A stretch of DNA of 64,000 nucleotides from Marinococcus luteus_A (GTDB lineage: Bacteria; Bacillota; Bacilli; Bacillales; Marinococcaceae). Of this stretch, positions 1 to 8,083 are shown in pieces. A program made the position numbers and the translations under genes. The notes beneath the pieces were generated by a model. That model was not told the DNA's origin, made no database searches, and saw nothing but the letters and a program-made list of their open reading frames with translations. Position 1 is the stretch's first letter. Each line of letters begins with the position of its first letter. The stretch lies in assembly GCF_034497705.1 (NCBI RefSeq), contig NZ_JAXRUV010000001.1, positions 372,001-436,000 on the forward strand, in the 5' to 3' direction.

Positions 1-80
1 ATCAGGCCATTATACGTGCTAAATTGTTTTTGGGAGCAATATCCCTCCCCATTACTCCCCTTGAGTAATGATACCCCGTT

Positions 81-118
81 AGAACGCCGGCCGAAATGGC
101 TGGCGTTCTTTCGTTATT
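81..118 (+). terminator. intrinsic terminator of a gene left of the window
   Basis: A 12-bp stem (AGAACGCCGGCC paired with GGCTGGCGTTCT) closes a five-base loop and is followed by TTTCGTTATTTT. No gene precedes it inside the window, so it most likely ends a + strand gene outside the left edge. Confidence 0.6.
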
Positions 119-210
119 TTACGCATTGCCCTGCCTTGGGGCACCGCAAGAGAAAAAATTTGCTATATTTAAATTTAAAGCTTATATAAAAGAAATGATT
201 AATATTAATA

Positions 211-247
211 CCACGAGGCTTTCTGCACCACATAGAAAGCCTCGTGG
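211..247 (-). terminator. perfect 14-bp inverted repeat, likely 3' end of the DUF2255 gene
   Basis: CCACGAGGCTTTCT is repeated as its exact reverse complement after a 9-base loop. On the minus strand it lies downstream of the DUF2255 gene and is followed by an AT-rich stretch without a clean T run, so it is a likely but not classical terminator. The remaining sequence in 1-326 shows no gene. Confidence 0.45.
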
Positions 248-326
248 TATGTGAAGAAAAGATATGCACGGTTAAAAACTTCAGATCAAGCTTTCATCGA
301 GAGTATAAGTTTTCCAGACCAGTGCT

Positions 327-713
327 TTAAGTCTCTCGGGGAAGAATTTGCATCGTTGCGCTGATAGGGCCCTCCTGCAGCATAGGAGGCATATAGCTAC
401 TGTCCCCATACTTTTCCCGGTAGGCCTGATCAATATTTTTCATAAGCTCTGGATCGTGGCTGACCGGGTGAAAAAGAACATTATACTCCTTGCCGGCAAT
501 TTGTATTTTCCCGGCCTGTTGTTCTGCCGCCGACTGATACCATCTGGAATGCTGGCCGTTATAAGCCCGGGCGTAAAGAGCATTATCCGCGACCACCGAC
601 CAGATCCATGTTGGAGTGCCCGGGGTTTTACCATCGCTGTAAAAGGGAGAAATGTATAAATCATCGGAACGGGCAAAAAGACTGAGCTGTTCCTGAGTCC
701 AGATTGATGACAT
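327..713 (-). CDS. DUF2255 family protein
   Basis: This 128-residue soluble protein carries the Trp-rich core typical of DUF2255 (TWIWSVVADNALYARAYNG at about residues 35-53, then a SRWYQSA segment and a second strand with EYNVLFHPV). The family's biochemical role is not known; members are small single-domain proteins. The ATG is preceded by AAAGGAGGT at good spacing. It stands alone, transcribed leftwards. The promoter upstream has a 19-bp spacer of the type used by MerR regulators, so expression may answer to a chemical or redox signal; the regulator is not adjacent. Confidence 0.75.
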   Translation of the reverse strand: MSSIWTQEQLSLFARSDDLYISPFYSDGKTPGTPTWIWSVVADNALYARAYNGQHSRWYQSAAEQQAGKIQIAGKEYNVLFHPVSHDPELMKNIDQAYREKYGDSSYMPPMLQEGPISATMQILPRET

Positions 714-1049
714 AAAGTGAACCTCCTTTTATATCGTATAATTAGTATTCTAGATCTTAATGTGTACTTCAAGTCAAGGAAAGCGAAGAGAAATAAACGT
801 TTTGTGACTGTGCAGTAAATTTCATTTTTCTTTTATAGATGGGTATCTACGCTATTTATTGGTTCGATCATTAAGACAGAGTGTGTATATTTTTCGGGCG
901 TACTGGAAGGGAAACTTCAGGTCGGTCGCGAAGAAACTGCTAAAGCAAAAATAAAAGTCTGGATGCTTACGAATGATAGGCAGAAACCCAGAACATTAAG
1001 GTAGTCAAACCAGGGTGGGATAATTTTGGTTAAATATAGGGGGATTCGA
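714..1049. other. intergenic region without a recognised gene
   Basis: Apart from the leftward promoter at 747-777, this 336-base AT-rich stretch shows no convincing open frame, hairpin or repeat. Confidence 0.5.
747..777 (-). promoter_or_regulatory. MerR-type promoter with 19-bp spacer for the DUF2255 gene
   Basis: On the minus strand TTGACT (772-777) and TAGAAT (747-752) are separated by 19 bp. The spacer and flank hold an imperfect dyad, CTTGAAGTACACATTAAG. Over-long spacers with a central dyad are the hallmark of promoters untwisted by MerR-family activators. The assignment is from pattern only. Confidence 0.5.
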
Positions 1050-1241
1050 TTGTTTAGAAAAAATGAACAGGAAAAAGAGAAGCGTTTTTACATCAAACAA
1101 TCAGAGAGTTTGTCTAAGCTTGGAGAAGTTTTTATTATTGTTGATCATGAGACGGGCATTAATTATATGTGTACAGTTGCGGGTACGGGGAGCAGTTTGA
1201 GACCTTTACTCGACAGCGAAGGAAATCCTGCAAGGGAATAA
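1050..1241 (+). CDS. small DUF6440-like protein
   Basis: This 63-residue product reads MFRKNEQEKEKRF at the start and ends with a GINYMCTVAGTGSSLRPLLD segment. It resembles the DUF6440 family, whose short members carry a VDxETGVxYL strand and a C-terminal LTPLLDxxGxP motif; no function is known. The TTG at 1050 is preferred because GGGGG lies 7 bases upstream. An in-frame TTG at 1026 would add eight residues and is also possible. It is monocistronic and convergent with the Lrp gene. Confidence 0.55.
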   Translation: MFRKNEQEKEKRFYIKQSESLSKLGEVFIIVDHETGINYMCTVAGTGSSLRPLLDSEGNPARE

Positions 1242-1313
1242 CAAAAATATTATGAAATTTTTCGCCGGAGAATATCAATGATTTTTATTATTCAACCATT
1301 CCTAGTTGCGTAC

Positions 1314-1757
1314 TTAATAGGAAAAACTGTCTTTATATTGCTTGAGCTCTACGTTGACGTCGACATCTAAAATACCTTCAATTGCGGCTAAATCGGCGTT
1401 GATAAACGAAACCAATTCCTCATTGGTCGAAAAGTATGCCTGTATCATGAGGTCGTGATTACCAGAAAAGGCTCCTACGAAACGAACAGCTTCAAAGGTT
1501 TGGAGTTGAAGAGCAACATGCTGCTGCTGTCCTAGCCTGGTGTTAATACCGACAATGACCTGTACGTCCAAACCAATTTTTTTCGGGTCGGTATGAACAA
1601 TAAAGTCAAAAACCCCGTCATCCAGCATTTTGCGGATCCGGGAGCGGATCGTTCCTTCACTTACATTCAATGTTCGTGCAATTGTGGAATATGATTCTTT
1701 GGCGTTGTGCTGCAAAGCCCGTAGAATGGCCCGGTCGGTTTGGTCGAGTGATGGCAT
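1314..1757 (-). CDS. Lrp/AsnC family transcriptional regulator
   Basis: This 147-residue protein has an N-terminal winged helix-turn-helix (LDQTDRAILRALQ, then TIARTLNVSEGTIRSRIRKM, residues about 3-50) and a C-terminal RAM/ACT-like ligand domain (VQVIVGINTR ... FVGAFSGNHDLMI). Family members bind amino acids or other small effectors and control nearby metabolic or transport genes. ATG 1757 is chosen over the in-frame ATG 1775 because AGGAGG sits 8 bases before it. No obvious target gene is adjacent, so the effector cannot be inferred. Confidence 0.85.
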   Translation of the reverse strand: MPSLDQTDRAILRALQHNAKESYSTIARTLNVSEGTIRSRIRKMLDDGVFDFIVHTDPKKIGLDVQVIVGINTRLGQQQHVALQLQTFEAVRFVGAFSGNHDLMIQAYFSTNEELVSFINADLAAIEGILDVDVNVELKQYKDSFSY

Positions 1758-1917
1758 GGTGGAGGGCCTCCTCATAATTATGTGCTTGAATGGTATCAGG
1801 GCACCTATAAAATACCTATATTATACAAGGAAAAAAATCTGGGAAGCAACGAATAATTTTTATGTTTTTGATTAATAGATATATTTGGATCTAACAACGA
1901 ATATTAGGAGGGGATCC

Positions 1918-2201
1918 ATGCAGAAATAGGAATGGTTAGCCGTTGCTTTAATTATTAATCTCGCACTAAGTGCCATTTTAACTTTTTTACTACGAGGTTA
2001 ATAGTATACGGGCTTCGAGAGGGCGGCGGAACTTATGAAATGGGATGTTTATCAGCCCTGGGCTGGATGGTAGCTTTATTAATGACCCTATATACATTTT
2101 GGAGATAATCCACTACATGGTTTGTGCTCACAATTACGGTCGGTTAGGCTTTGCCGGTAATCTTCTTTTTTTACTTTTCATTAGTAATTTTACCTAAATA
2201 A
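1918..2201 (+). pseudogene. decayed small membrane protein gene(s)
   Basis: After an AGGAGGGG ribosome binding site an ATG at 1918 opens MQK, is cut by TAG at 1927, and continues in frame as a hydrophobic helix (EWLAVALIINLALSAILTF) to TAA at 1999. Another reading frame then gives a second helix (CLSALGWMVALLMTLYTFW, stop about 2107). A third stretch (TTWFVLTITVG, TAG, ALPVIFFFYFSLVILPK) ends at 2199-2201. Both TAG codons would be tryptophan if G had not become A. The layout fits one or two former multi-helix membrane proteins broken by nonsense and frameshift changes. Confidence 0.45.
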
Positions 2202-2263
2202 AATAAAAAAACACTTGTGCTTAAAAATGCCAATACACCAAAGATACCCATTTATAGGCCCCC

Positions 2264-2458
2264 TCAATTTTTATAGTCGGTGGAAACGCCGGATGGTGTT
2301 CTTTGAAGGTAAAAGAAAATTCCAATAGAAATAGCCAGAATAAGCAATAATAATATAAATAACCAACCTGGCATATGAATAATATGGCGCAGGTCCATAA
2401 GAATTAAAGCAAACGATACAGTTCCAAACAATTTATAAAACAGTCTCAATATACTCAT
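2264..2458 (-). CDS. small two-helix membrane protein
   Basis: This 64-residue protein has a predicted N-terminal amphipathic or membrane segment (FYKLFGTVSFALILMDL) and a clear transmembrane helix (WLFILLLLILAISIGIFFYL), with a short polar C-terminus. I do not recognise a family. AAGGAGGGG precedes the ATG, so translation is well supported. A second leftward small membrane gene lies just upstream, and the decayed membrane genes lie just downstream. Confidence 0.55.
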   Translation of the reverse strand: MSILRLFYKLFGTVSFALILMDLRHIIHMPGWLFILLLLILAISIGIFFYLQRTPSGVSTDYKN

Positions 2459-2527
2459 AATACCCCTCCTTAAACGATTAGCTTAAAACTCAGTAATAGA
2501 TGGACTGGTATATGAAAATACTCCTTG

Positions 2528-2722
2528 CTAATTTCCAGAGCTTTCTTTATGTTTTCGCCAATAATTCAGCAGCCTATTCGATAGTATCGTTCCTAAAACG
2601 CTAATCACTAAAGCAACGAGTAGTTGAACAAGATAGGGACAGAAGGTTAAACTATCCACTAAAATAATACTGATTGTTGCCACAAAACCACTCAATGCGC
2701 CAATTTGCCATTCTTTCATCAT
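2528..2722 (-). CDS. small two-helix membrane protein
   Basis: This 64-residue product starts MMKEWQIGAL and has two transmembrane helices (LSGFVATISIILVDSL and VQLLVALVISVLGTIL) followed by a basic tail. The start at 2722 is chosen because AAAGGAGA lies 7 bases upstream; an ATG at 2743 would place the ribosome binding site inside the gene. The family was not recognised. It probably shares a transcript with the 2264-2458 gene. Confidence 0.55.
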   Translation of the reverse strand: MMKEWQIGALSGFVATISIILVDSLTFCPYLVQLLVALVISVLGTILSNRLLNYWRKHKESSGN

Positions 2723-2864
2723 AAATGTTTCTCCTTTATTCATTGAAAAAATGTAAAATAATTCCTTTTTATATTCTACTACTAGGTGCCAACAAGATAA
2801 ATGGTTTTTGCCTTGCAGTGTTTAAAAAATGTAGTTCCAATCTTTTAAATAAAGGTGTGTTTAT

Positions 2865-3338
2865 ATGGAAACAATTTACCTTGCCGGCGGCTGTTTATGG
2901 GGCGTGCAGGCGTTTTTAAAAACGCTGCCTGGCGTGGAGTTCACAGAAGCGGGCAGAGCGAACGGAAGCAGTTATACTCTTGAAGGGGACTACGATGGCT
3001 ACGCTGAATGCGTGAAAACGGAATTTGCCCCGGACGTGATAACCGTCAGCGGATTAATGGAATATTTATTTGAAATCATTGATCCATACAGCTTAAATCA
3101 GCAGGGGCCGGATATGGGGGAGAAATACAGAACCGGCGTATATAGTGAAAGCCTGGAGCATTTAGCAGAGGCGAAGGCGTTTCTCAGGGAGAGGGAGGAT
3201 TACGGGGCTATAATGGTTGAGGTGCTGCCTCTTACCAATTACATTAAAAGTGCTGAAGAACATCAGGACAGGCTGGATAAATATCCCGACGATTATTGCC
3301 ACATTCCAAAAGGGTTATTGTATAAATATAAGCGGTGA
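2865..3338 (+). CDS. msrA: peptide methionine sulfoxide reductase A
   Basis: MsrA reduces methionine-S-sulfoxide in free or protein-bound form with thioredoxin as donor. The 157-residue protein begins almost directly with the active-site motif GGCLWG (catalytic Cys10) and contains the conserved DPYSLNQQGPDMGEKYRTGVY-type region near residues 73-93. It is shorter than the usual 170-180 residues. It departs from the canonical GCFWG by Leu for Phe and from GHAE by GYAE, so it belongs to a divergent subgroup. No msrB is nearby. The assignment is firm; substrate preference is not tested. Confidence 0.85.
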   Translation: METIYLAGGCLWGVQAFLKTLPGVEFTEAGRANGSSYTLEGDYDGYAECVKTEFAPDVITVSGLMEYLFEIIDPYSLNQQGPDMGEKYRTGVYSESLEHLAEAKAFLREREDYGAIMVEVLPLTNYIKSAEEHQDRLDKYPDDYCHIPKGLLYKYKR

Positions 3339-3369
3339 AGCCTTTTTTATCGGTCAGGCAGCGGGGAAG

Positions 3370-3957
3370 CTAGAACGCTGCGTAAAAGCCTCCCAGGAAT
3401 AAAACTGTAACGACAGCAGCCATTACGGCAAAACATAAGTACGTGAAAGCGATCGTTAAGGATTTCGGTCTGCTCGTATTCGCTGCAACCTGGATTGTGC
3501 CGACGGCAACGACAAATATCCAAATAAATGAAAGCCCTTCGAGCACTCTGTAGATAAGCGTAAATAGTGTCGGAGTGTTTCCCTGTGCAAAGAACAGGAA
3601 CAATCCAATAAGCGCAACCGGCAGCAAAAAGAGAGAAGGAATACTAGTTAAAATATTAACCCAAAAAGCTTTTTGATAGGAAAGAGAATGATCATGAATG
3701 CTGGCCGCGCCTTTCAAAATTATGGGTAAGATAAAAAACGAAATTCCACCAAACAGAGTCGTCAGCAGTAAAAACCAGAGTTCACCGGAAAGAATTGAAG
3801 ATTGATTAGTTCCGCGAAAAATATACTCTGTAATAAACGTATGTAAAAGACTGAGGCTCAGAATAATAGCTGCCACCAAAGGAAGAGAGTAACGGGTTGT
3901 TAAAAGAGCGAATTGCTTCCGGGGCCGGAAGGGAAGCTGAAGTATGGATGTAAACAT
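3370..3957 (-). CDS. Yip1-like integral membrane protein
   Basis: This 195-residue protein has about five hydrophobic helices (LVAAIILSLSLLHTFI, WFLLLTTLFGGISFFIL, LFLLPVALIGLFLFF, LSFIWIFVVAVGTIQVAA and a C-terminal YLCFAVMAAVVTVLFLGG). The helix pattern and the K-A-F-W-V-N segment after the second helix resemble Yip1-domain proteins of Bacilli, whose function is poorly defined. The ATG follows CAGGAGGAG. It is convergent with msrA and stands alone. Confidence 0.55.
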   Translation of the reverse strand: MFTSILQLPFRPRKQFALLTTRYSLPLVAAIILSLSLLHTFITEYIFRGTNQSSILSGELWFLLLTTLFGGISFFILPIILKGAASIHDHSLSYQKAFWVNILTSIPSLFLLPVALIGLFLFFAQGNTPTLFTLIYRVLEGLSFIWIFVVAVGTIQVAANTSRPKSLTIAFTYLCFAVMAAVVTVLFLGGFYAAF

Positions 3958-4092
3958 GTGAACTCCTCCTGCGACTTTTATGTAATTTAATTACATTTAA
4001 AACAATAATATACATACGTTGTAGGGGCAACCCTTTATTTTTTTACCTTTCTGTTTGAGCCTGTGGTTAACCAGGAAATAAATGTTGGGCCG

Positions 4093-4164
4093 CTACACCG
4101 GTTGTTTCTGAAGGTACAGATGATCTATTAACAGCATAAATCTTAACACTGGCAGGGTTTTCAT
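4093..4164 (-). CDS. possible 23-residue peptide
   Basis: AAAGGAGCGG at good spacing precedes an ATG at 4164 that opens a 23-residue frame (MKTLPVLRFMLLIDHLYLQK then QPV). The ribosome binding site is the only strong evidence. It could be the remaining 5' end of a lost gene. The rest of the 3958-4277 gap shows nothing else. Confidence 0.25.
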   Translation of the reverse strand: MKTLPVLRFMLLIDHLYLQKQPV

Positions 4165-4277
4165 AGTGACCGCTCCTTTCAGGTAAATTCTTTAATATAC
4201 TTTATTTCTAAAGATTTACCAGCTGCGGGGCAGGGTACAGAAATGTGGCGGCAAAAAGTTACTAACGGAGGGGTTTT

Positions 4278-4469
4278 ATGAAAAGTACAAAGTCCGTTCT
4301 TTATTTGTATGGAATATTTTTATTTATTTCGTGGAACCTGGTGCTTTTACTGGACCAGGCCCATTACGATGCAACGTACAGGATAGAAGGTATTTTGTTT
4401 ATGACTGCGGTGGTGGCAGTGCTATTTCTATGTAATTTCTTTTATCACAGGAAACGAACAGAAGAGTAG
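4278..4469 (+). CDS. small two-helix membrane protein
   Basis: This 63-residue protein has two transmembrane helices (VLYLYGIFLFISWNLVLLL and ILFMTAVVAVLFLCNFF) and a basic C-terminal HRKRTEE. ACGGAGGGG precedes the ATG. No family was recognised. A terminator follows at 4499-4532, so it is a single-gene unit. Confidence 0.6.
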   Translation: MKSTKSVLYLYGIFLFISWNLVLLLDQAHYDATYRIEGILFMTAVVAVLFLCNFFYHRKRTEE

Positions 4470-4498
4470 CAGCACAGCATTCAGCAGTTTATGAAAAT

Positions 4499-4532
4499 GG
4501 TTTCCCGGGACAGGCAGGGGAAGCCGTTTTTT
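4499..4532 (+). terminator. intrinsic terminator
   Basis: GGTTTCCC pairs with GGGAAGCC (one G-U pair) across a short loop and is followed by GTTTTTTG. It lies just downstream of the 63-residue membrane protein gene. Confidence 0.55.
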
Positions 4533-4599
4533 GTTTTATCAGCGAAATCAGACAGTAAAGGAGGGCGGAGAAAGAATAAATTATCAAGTAAAATCGGGG

Positions 4600-4628
4600 T
4601 TGCGAAACGTTCAGGAAAGCCTTATCAT
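4600..4628 (+). promoter_or_regulatory. sigma-A promoter of the GH31-TRAP unit
   Basis: TTGCGA (4600-4605) and TATCAT (4623-4628) are separated by 17 bp. The expected transcription start falls at about 4635, exactly where the palindromic operator begins. Confidence 0.5.
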
Positions 4629-4634
4629 AAAGTA

Positions 4635-4669
4635 AATAATTAATTTGTTTACACTACAAATTAATTATT
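4635..4669 (+). promoter_or_regulatory. XylR-like operator for the ROK regulator
   Basis: AATAATTAATTTGT is repeated as its perfect reverse complement around a 7-base centre. The core closely resembles the known Bacillus XylR operator (TTAGTTTGTTT...CAAACTAA). It overlaps the predicted transcription start, consistent with repression by the ROK-family protein encoded at 9882-11054. Confidence 0.65.
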
Positions 4670-4701
4670 GAACAAGTGATTAATCCAAAGAGGGTGAACA
4701 T

Positions 4702-7056
4702 ATGCTAACGATGAAAGACCAGTTTTATTTATCTGCCCAGAAGAACAATATGCTTTTTTTTGAATCCGATGTGCAGAAAATGTACTTTTGCGTTTATGTA
4801 CTCGAAGAAAAATTGTTCCGCGTTACGCTGACGAAGGAACAGCCGGAGATGGATATACATACATGGGCTGTGGCCCCGGGAGACACGGAGATGCCGTTTG
4901 AAGGACTCGACCGGAATCGTATAACTGATTATTTTTCGCTCCCGGCCTATGAAACGTCAGAGCATCCTGAAGAATATGTAATTGAAACGGCTTCACTCAA
5001 GCTAGTAATCAATAAAACGAAGCTGCACTGCAGCTGGTTTGACAAAACAGCGGGAGAAGAGAAGCTGATTGCCGAAGACCGAAATACGCAGGCGTACGGA
5101 TTTCAGGTTGCTGAAACGGCACCGACAGCCCACTACTTAAAACGAAATGAAGGGGAGCGTTACTACGGCCTCGGGGAAAAAACAGGAAATGTCAATAAGC
5201 ACGGGGAGCGCTACCGCATGCTTAACATTGATGCGATGGGCTACGATGCCCAAAAAACGGACCCGCTTTATAAGCATATTCCGTACTATATTACGCATTC
5301 GCCGGAAACCGGAGTGGCTTACGGACTCTACTACGATGACTATAATGAATGCGCTTTCGATATGGGGCGGGAAAAAGACAACTACCACGGGAAGTACCGG
5401 TTTTTTCAATCCAGCTCTCATTTTCTGGACTGCTACTTTATTCTCGGGCCAACGGTGGCTGAGGTCACCCGCAGCTTTTCCTGGATGACCGGACGGCCGG
5501 CGCTTATGCCAAAATGGAGCATCGGCTATTCCGGTTCAACGATGACCTATACTGATGAAGAAAAATCTCAGGAGCGTCTGATGAACTTTGTGGAGGACTG
5601 CCAGAGACACGACATGCCATGCGAATCCTTTCACCTCTCCTCGGGATATACATCCATTGACCATAAGCGGTACGTCTTCAACTGGAACTATGAAAAATTC
5701 CCGGACCCAGTAAAATTTACTGAAGATTTTCATGCGAATGGCGTCCGCATCATTGCTAACATTAAGCCGAGCCTGTTGATCGATCACCCAAAGCATGAAG
5801 AAGTACTCAACAACGACTACATTATTCTCGACAACAAACATCGGCCGCTCCTGCAGCAGTTCTGGGACGATATGGGCGTCTACCTGGACTTTACCAACAA
5901 GCAGACCATCGAATGGTGGAAGGAAAACGTGAAAAAGGAACTGCTCGCAAACGGGATCGACGCGACCTGGAATGACAACAACGAGTTTGAAATCTGGGAT
6001 CCGGAGGCAGTGATTCATTTGTTTGGCCAGGGTGGAAAATTTCAGGAGTACCGTGCGATTTTCCCGATGCTGATGACGAAAAGCTCGCTCGAGGCTCAGA
6101 CCGAGTTTGACAGTGAAAAACGCCCGTACCTGATCAGCCGGGCAGGAAGCGCAGGCCTCAGCAGGTACGCCCAGACGTGGACAGGGGACAACTACTCCAA
6201 TTGGGAAACGCTTCAGTATAACATTAAAATGGCGATTGGCTTAAGTCTTTCCGGCATTTACAATTTCGGGCATGACACGGGCGGCTTCTCCGGAGATGCG
6301 CCGGATTCAGAGCTGTTTCTGCGCTGGATTCAGAGCAACATTTATTATCCGCGGTTTACAATACATTCCTGGAACGATGACCAAACAGTGAACGAACCGT
6401 GGATGTATCCGGAGATTATCGATAAGGTCTCCGACACCATCCACTGGCACCAGAAGCTGTCCGGGTACATTTTCTCGCTTCTACACAAGTCATCGGCCAG
6501 CTACGAGCCGGTGATCAAGCCAACCTTCTTTGACTTTGGTGACGACGCAGCGACGCATGCCGAAAACGACGAATTCATGCTCGGCGAAGAGCTGCTAGTA
6601 TGCACCATTGTACGTCCGGGAGAGCGCGAACGTGAATTGTATCTGCCCGATAATCCGCACGGGTGGTACGACATGTATACCGAACAATGGTACGCGGGAG
6701 GGCGTAAGGTGACGGTTCCGGCCCCGCTCGAGTATACGCCGGTGATGGTAAAAGGCGGCAGCCTGGTTCCTATTGAAAACAAAGTCGAGAACCGGATCGA
6801 CATGCAATTGTATCCGGGCCGGAACGGTGAACAGACATCGTTTACGTATTACGACGACAACGACAAACGTCACGATGCTGATGTGCTTTCGATTACGTGC
6901 ACCATGATGCCCGACGAAAGCGGCATTTATATTGATGTCCTTCAGCAAGGGTCGTACAGCAATGGCCTCACGGCTGTGCATTTCCAACTGCCGGAGGATG
7001 AAACGAGACAGGTTTTTATTAACGGAAAAGCAGACAAATGGTTTTCTTGGAAGTGA
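4702..7056 (+). CDS. glycoside hydrolase family 31 (alpha-glycosidase)
   Basis: This 784-residue cytoplasmic enzyme has no signal peptide. It carries a GH31 N-terminal beta-sandwich (about 1-260), a TIM barrel (about 265-620) and C-terminal beta domains. The catalytic nucleophile is Asp425 in DATWNDNNEFEIWD and the acid/base is Asp496 in WTGDNYSNW. GH31 enzymes retain the anomeric configuration and cleave alpha-linked glucose, xylose, sulfoquinovose and related residues. It is the first gene of a unit with a TRAP transporter and faces a complete hexuronate pathway, so its natural substrate may be an alpha-linked uronide imported as an oligosaccharide or glycoside; this is inference. The ATG at 4702 follows AGAGGGTG. 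Confidence 0.85.
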   Translation: MLTMKDQFYLSAQKNNMLFFESDVQKMYFCVYVLEEKLFRVTLTKEQPEMDIHTWAVAPGDTEMPFEGLDRNRITDYFSLPAYETSEHPEEYVIETASLKLVINKTKLHCSWFDKTAGEEKLIAEDRNTQAYGFQVAETAPTAHYLKRNEGERYYGLGEKTGNVNKHGERYRMLNIDAMGYDAQKTDPLYKHIPYYITHSPETGVAYGLYYDDYNECAFDMGREKDNYHGKYRFFQSSSHFLDCYFILGPTVAEVTRSFSWMTGRPALMPKWSIGYSGSTMTYTDEEKSQERLMNFVEDCQRHDMPCESFHLSSGYTSIDHKRYVFNWNYEKFPDPVKFTEDFHANGVRIIANIKPSLLIDHPKHEEVLNNDYIILDNKHRPLLQQFWDDMGVYLDFTNKQTIEWWKENVKKELLANGIDATWNDNNEFEIWDPEAVIHLFGQGGKFQEYRAIFPMLMTKSSLEAQTEFDSEKRPYLISRAGSAGLSRYAQTWTGDNYSNWETLQYNIKMAIGLSLSGIYNFGHDTGGFSGDAPDSELFLRWIQSNIYYPRFTIHSWNDDQTVNEPWMYPEIIDKVSDTIHWHQKLSGYIFSLLHKSSASYEPVIKPTFFDFGDDAATHAENDEFMLGEELLVCTIVRPGERERELYLPDNPHGWYDMYTEQWYAGGRKVTVPAPLEYTPVMVKGGSLVPIENKVENRIDMQLYPGRNGEQTSFTYYDDNDKRHDADVLSITCTMMPDESGIYIDVLQQGSYSNGLTAVHFQLPEDETRQVFINGKADKWFSWK

Positions 7057-7092
7057 GCATCGCTGAACGTTAATTAAAGGAGGGAAACAACA

Positions 7093-8082
7093 GTGAAGAA
7101 ATGGATAAGTCTTGCTACAATGACGGCCCTGATTGCTTTAACAGGCTGCCAGAGTGCAAGCGGTGAGGAAGAACAGACCTTCACGCTCGCACACAACCAA
7201 CCGACGGACCATCCTGTGCATCAGTCGCTTGAACGATTTGCCGAGCTTGTAGATGAAAAATCGGATGGATCGATGAACATTAAAATTTACCCGAACGGGG
7301 AGCTTGGAAGCGAGCGGGAAGTAATTGAAGGGACCCAGACCGGCGCCGTGGATTTCAGCAAGGTGAGCGGGAGTGCCCTCGAAAGCTTTGAACCGGCGTA
7401 TTCCGTCTTCAGCCTGCCGTATTTATTTGAAAGCCAGGAAAGCTTTAAGCGTGTTATGAACGATGAAGAAGTGACCAGCGATATTTACATGGAGTCTGCT
7501 GACAAAGGGTTCCGCGGACTGACGTATTATGATGCCGGCGTGCGCAACGTTTATACGAAAGATACGATGCTCGAGACAAGCGAGGATATGAGCGGTTTAA
7601 AAACAAGAGTGCAGCCGAGTCAAACGAGCGTGCAGATGATCGAAGCGATGGGAGGCACCCCGACGCCGATGAGCTACGGCGAAGTATATACTGCCCTGCA
7701 GTCAGGCGTCATTGATGCCGCTGAAAACAATGCGACGGCACTTACGAACAGCAACCACGGAGAAGTGGCTAAAAATTATTTCTACACCGAGCACGCTATC
7801 GTTCCCGATATGCTGATTGCTAATGAAAGTACGATGCAGGACCTCTCCGACAGTGAACAGCAGGTCATTGAAGAGGCTGCGGAGCAATCTACAAGCTATC
7901 ATGAAGATCTTTGGAACGAGACAGTGGAAGAAGCCAAGGTTACAGCCGAAGAGGAAATGAACGTAGAGTTTTATGAAGTAGATAAACAATCGTTTATTGA
8001 CGAGGTTCAGCCGCTTCATGAAGAATTCGAAAACGACCCGGACACCTCTGAGATTTACCGTAAAATAAAGGAGGCCGAGTAG
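7093..8082 (+). CDS. dctP: TRAP transporter solute-binding lipoprotein DctP
   Basis: This 329-residue protein has a lipoprotein signal peptide ending in LTGC (Cys19) and the DctP fold. TRAP solute-binding proteins capture organic acids and deliver them to a DctQ/DctM permease driven by a sodium gradient. The conserved basic region KTRVQPSQTS (around 173-182) supplies the carboxylate-binding arginine typical of the family. The start is GTG after AAAGGAGGG. The downstream uronate genes point to glucuronate or galacturonate, or a derivative released by the GH31 enzyme, as ligand. Confidence 0.88.
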   Translation: MKKWISLATMTALIALTGCQSASGEEEQTFTLAHNQPTDHPVHQSLERFAELVDEKSDGSMNIKIYPNGELGSEREVIEGTQTGAVDFSKVSGSALESFEPAYSVFSLPYLFESQESFKRVMNDEEVTSDIYMESADKGFRGLTYYDAGVRNVYTKDTMLETSEDMSGLKTRVQPSQTSVQMIEAMGGTPTPMSYGEVYTALQSGVIDAAENNATALTNSNHGEVAKNYFYTEHAIVPDMLIANESTMQDLSDSEQQVIEEAAEQSTSYHEDLWNETVEEAKVTAEEEMNVEFYEVDKQSFIDEVQPLHEEFENDPDTSEIYRKIKEAE

Positions 8083-8083
8083 A

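Noticed and set aside
4491..4643. 50-residue basic frame before the GH31 gene
   Set aside because: It overlaps a terminator and the predicted promoter and has no ribosome binding site.
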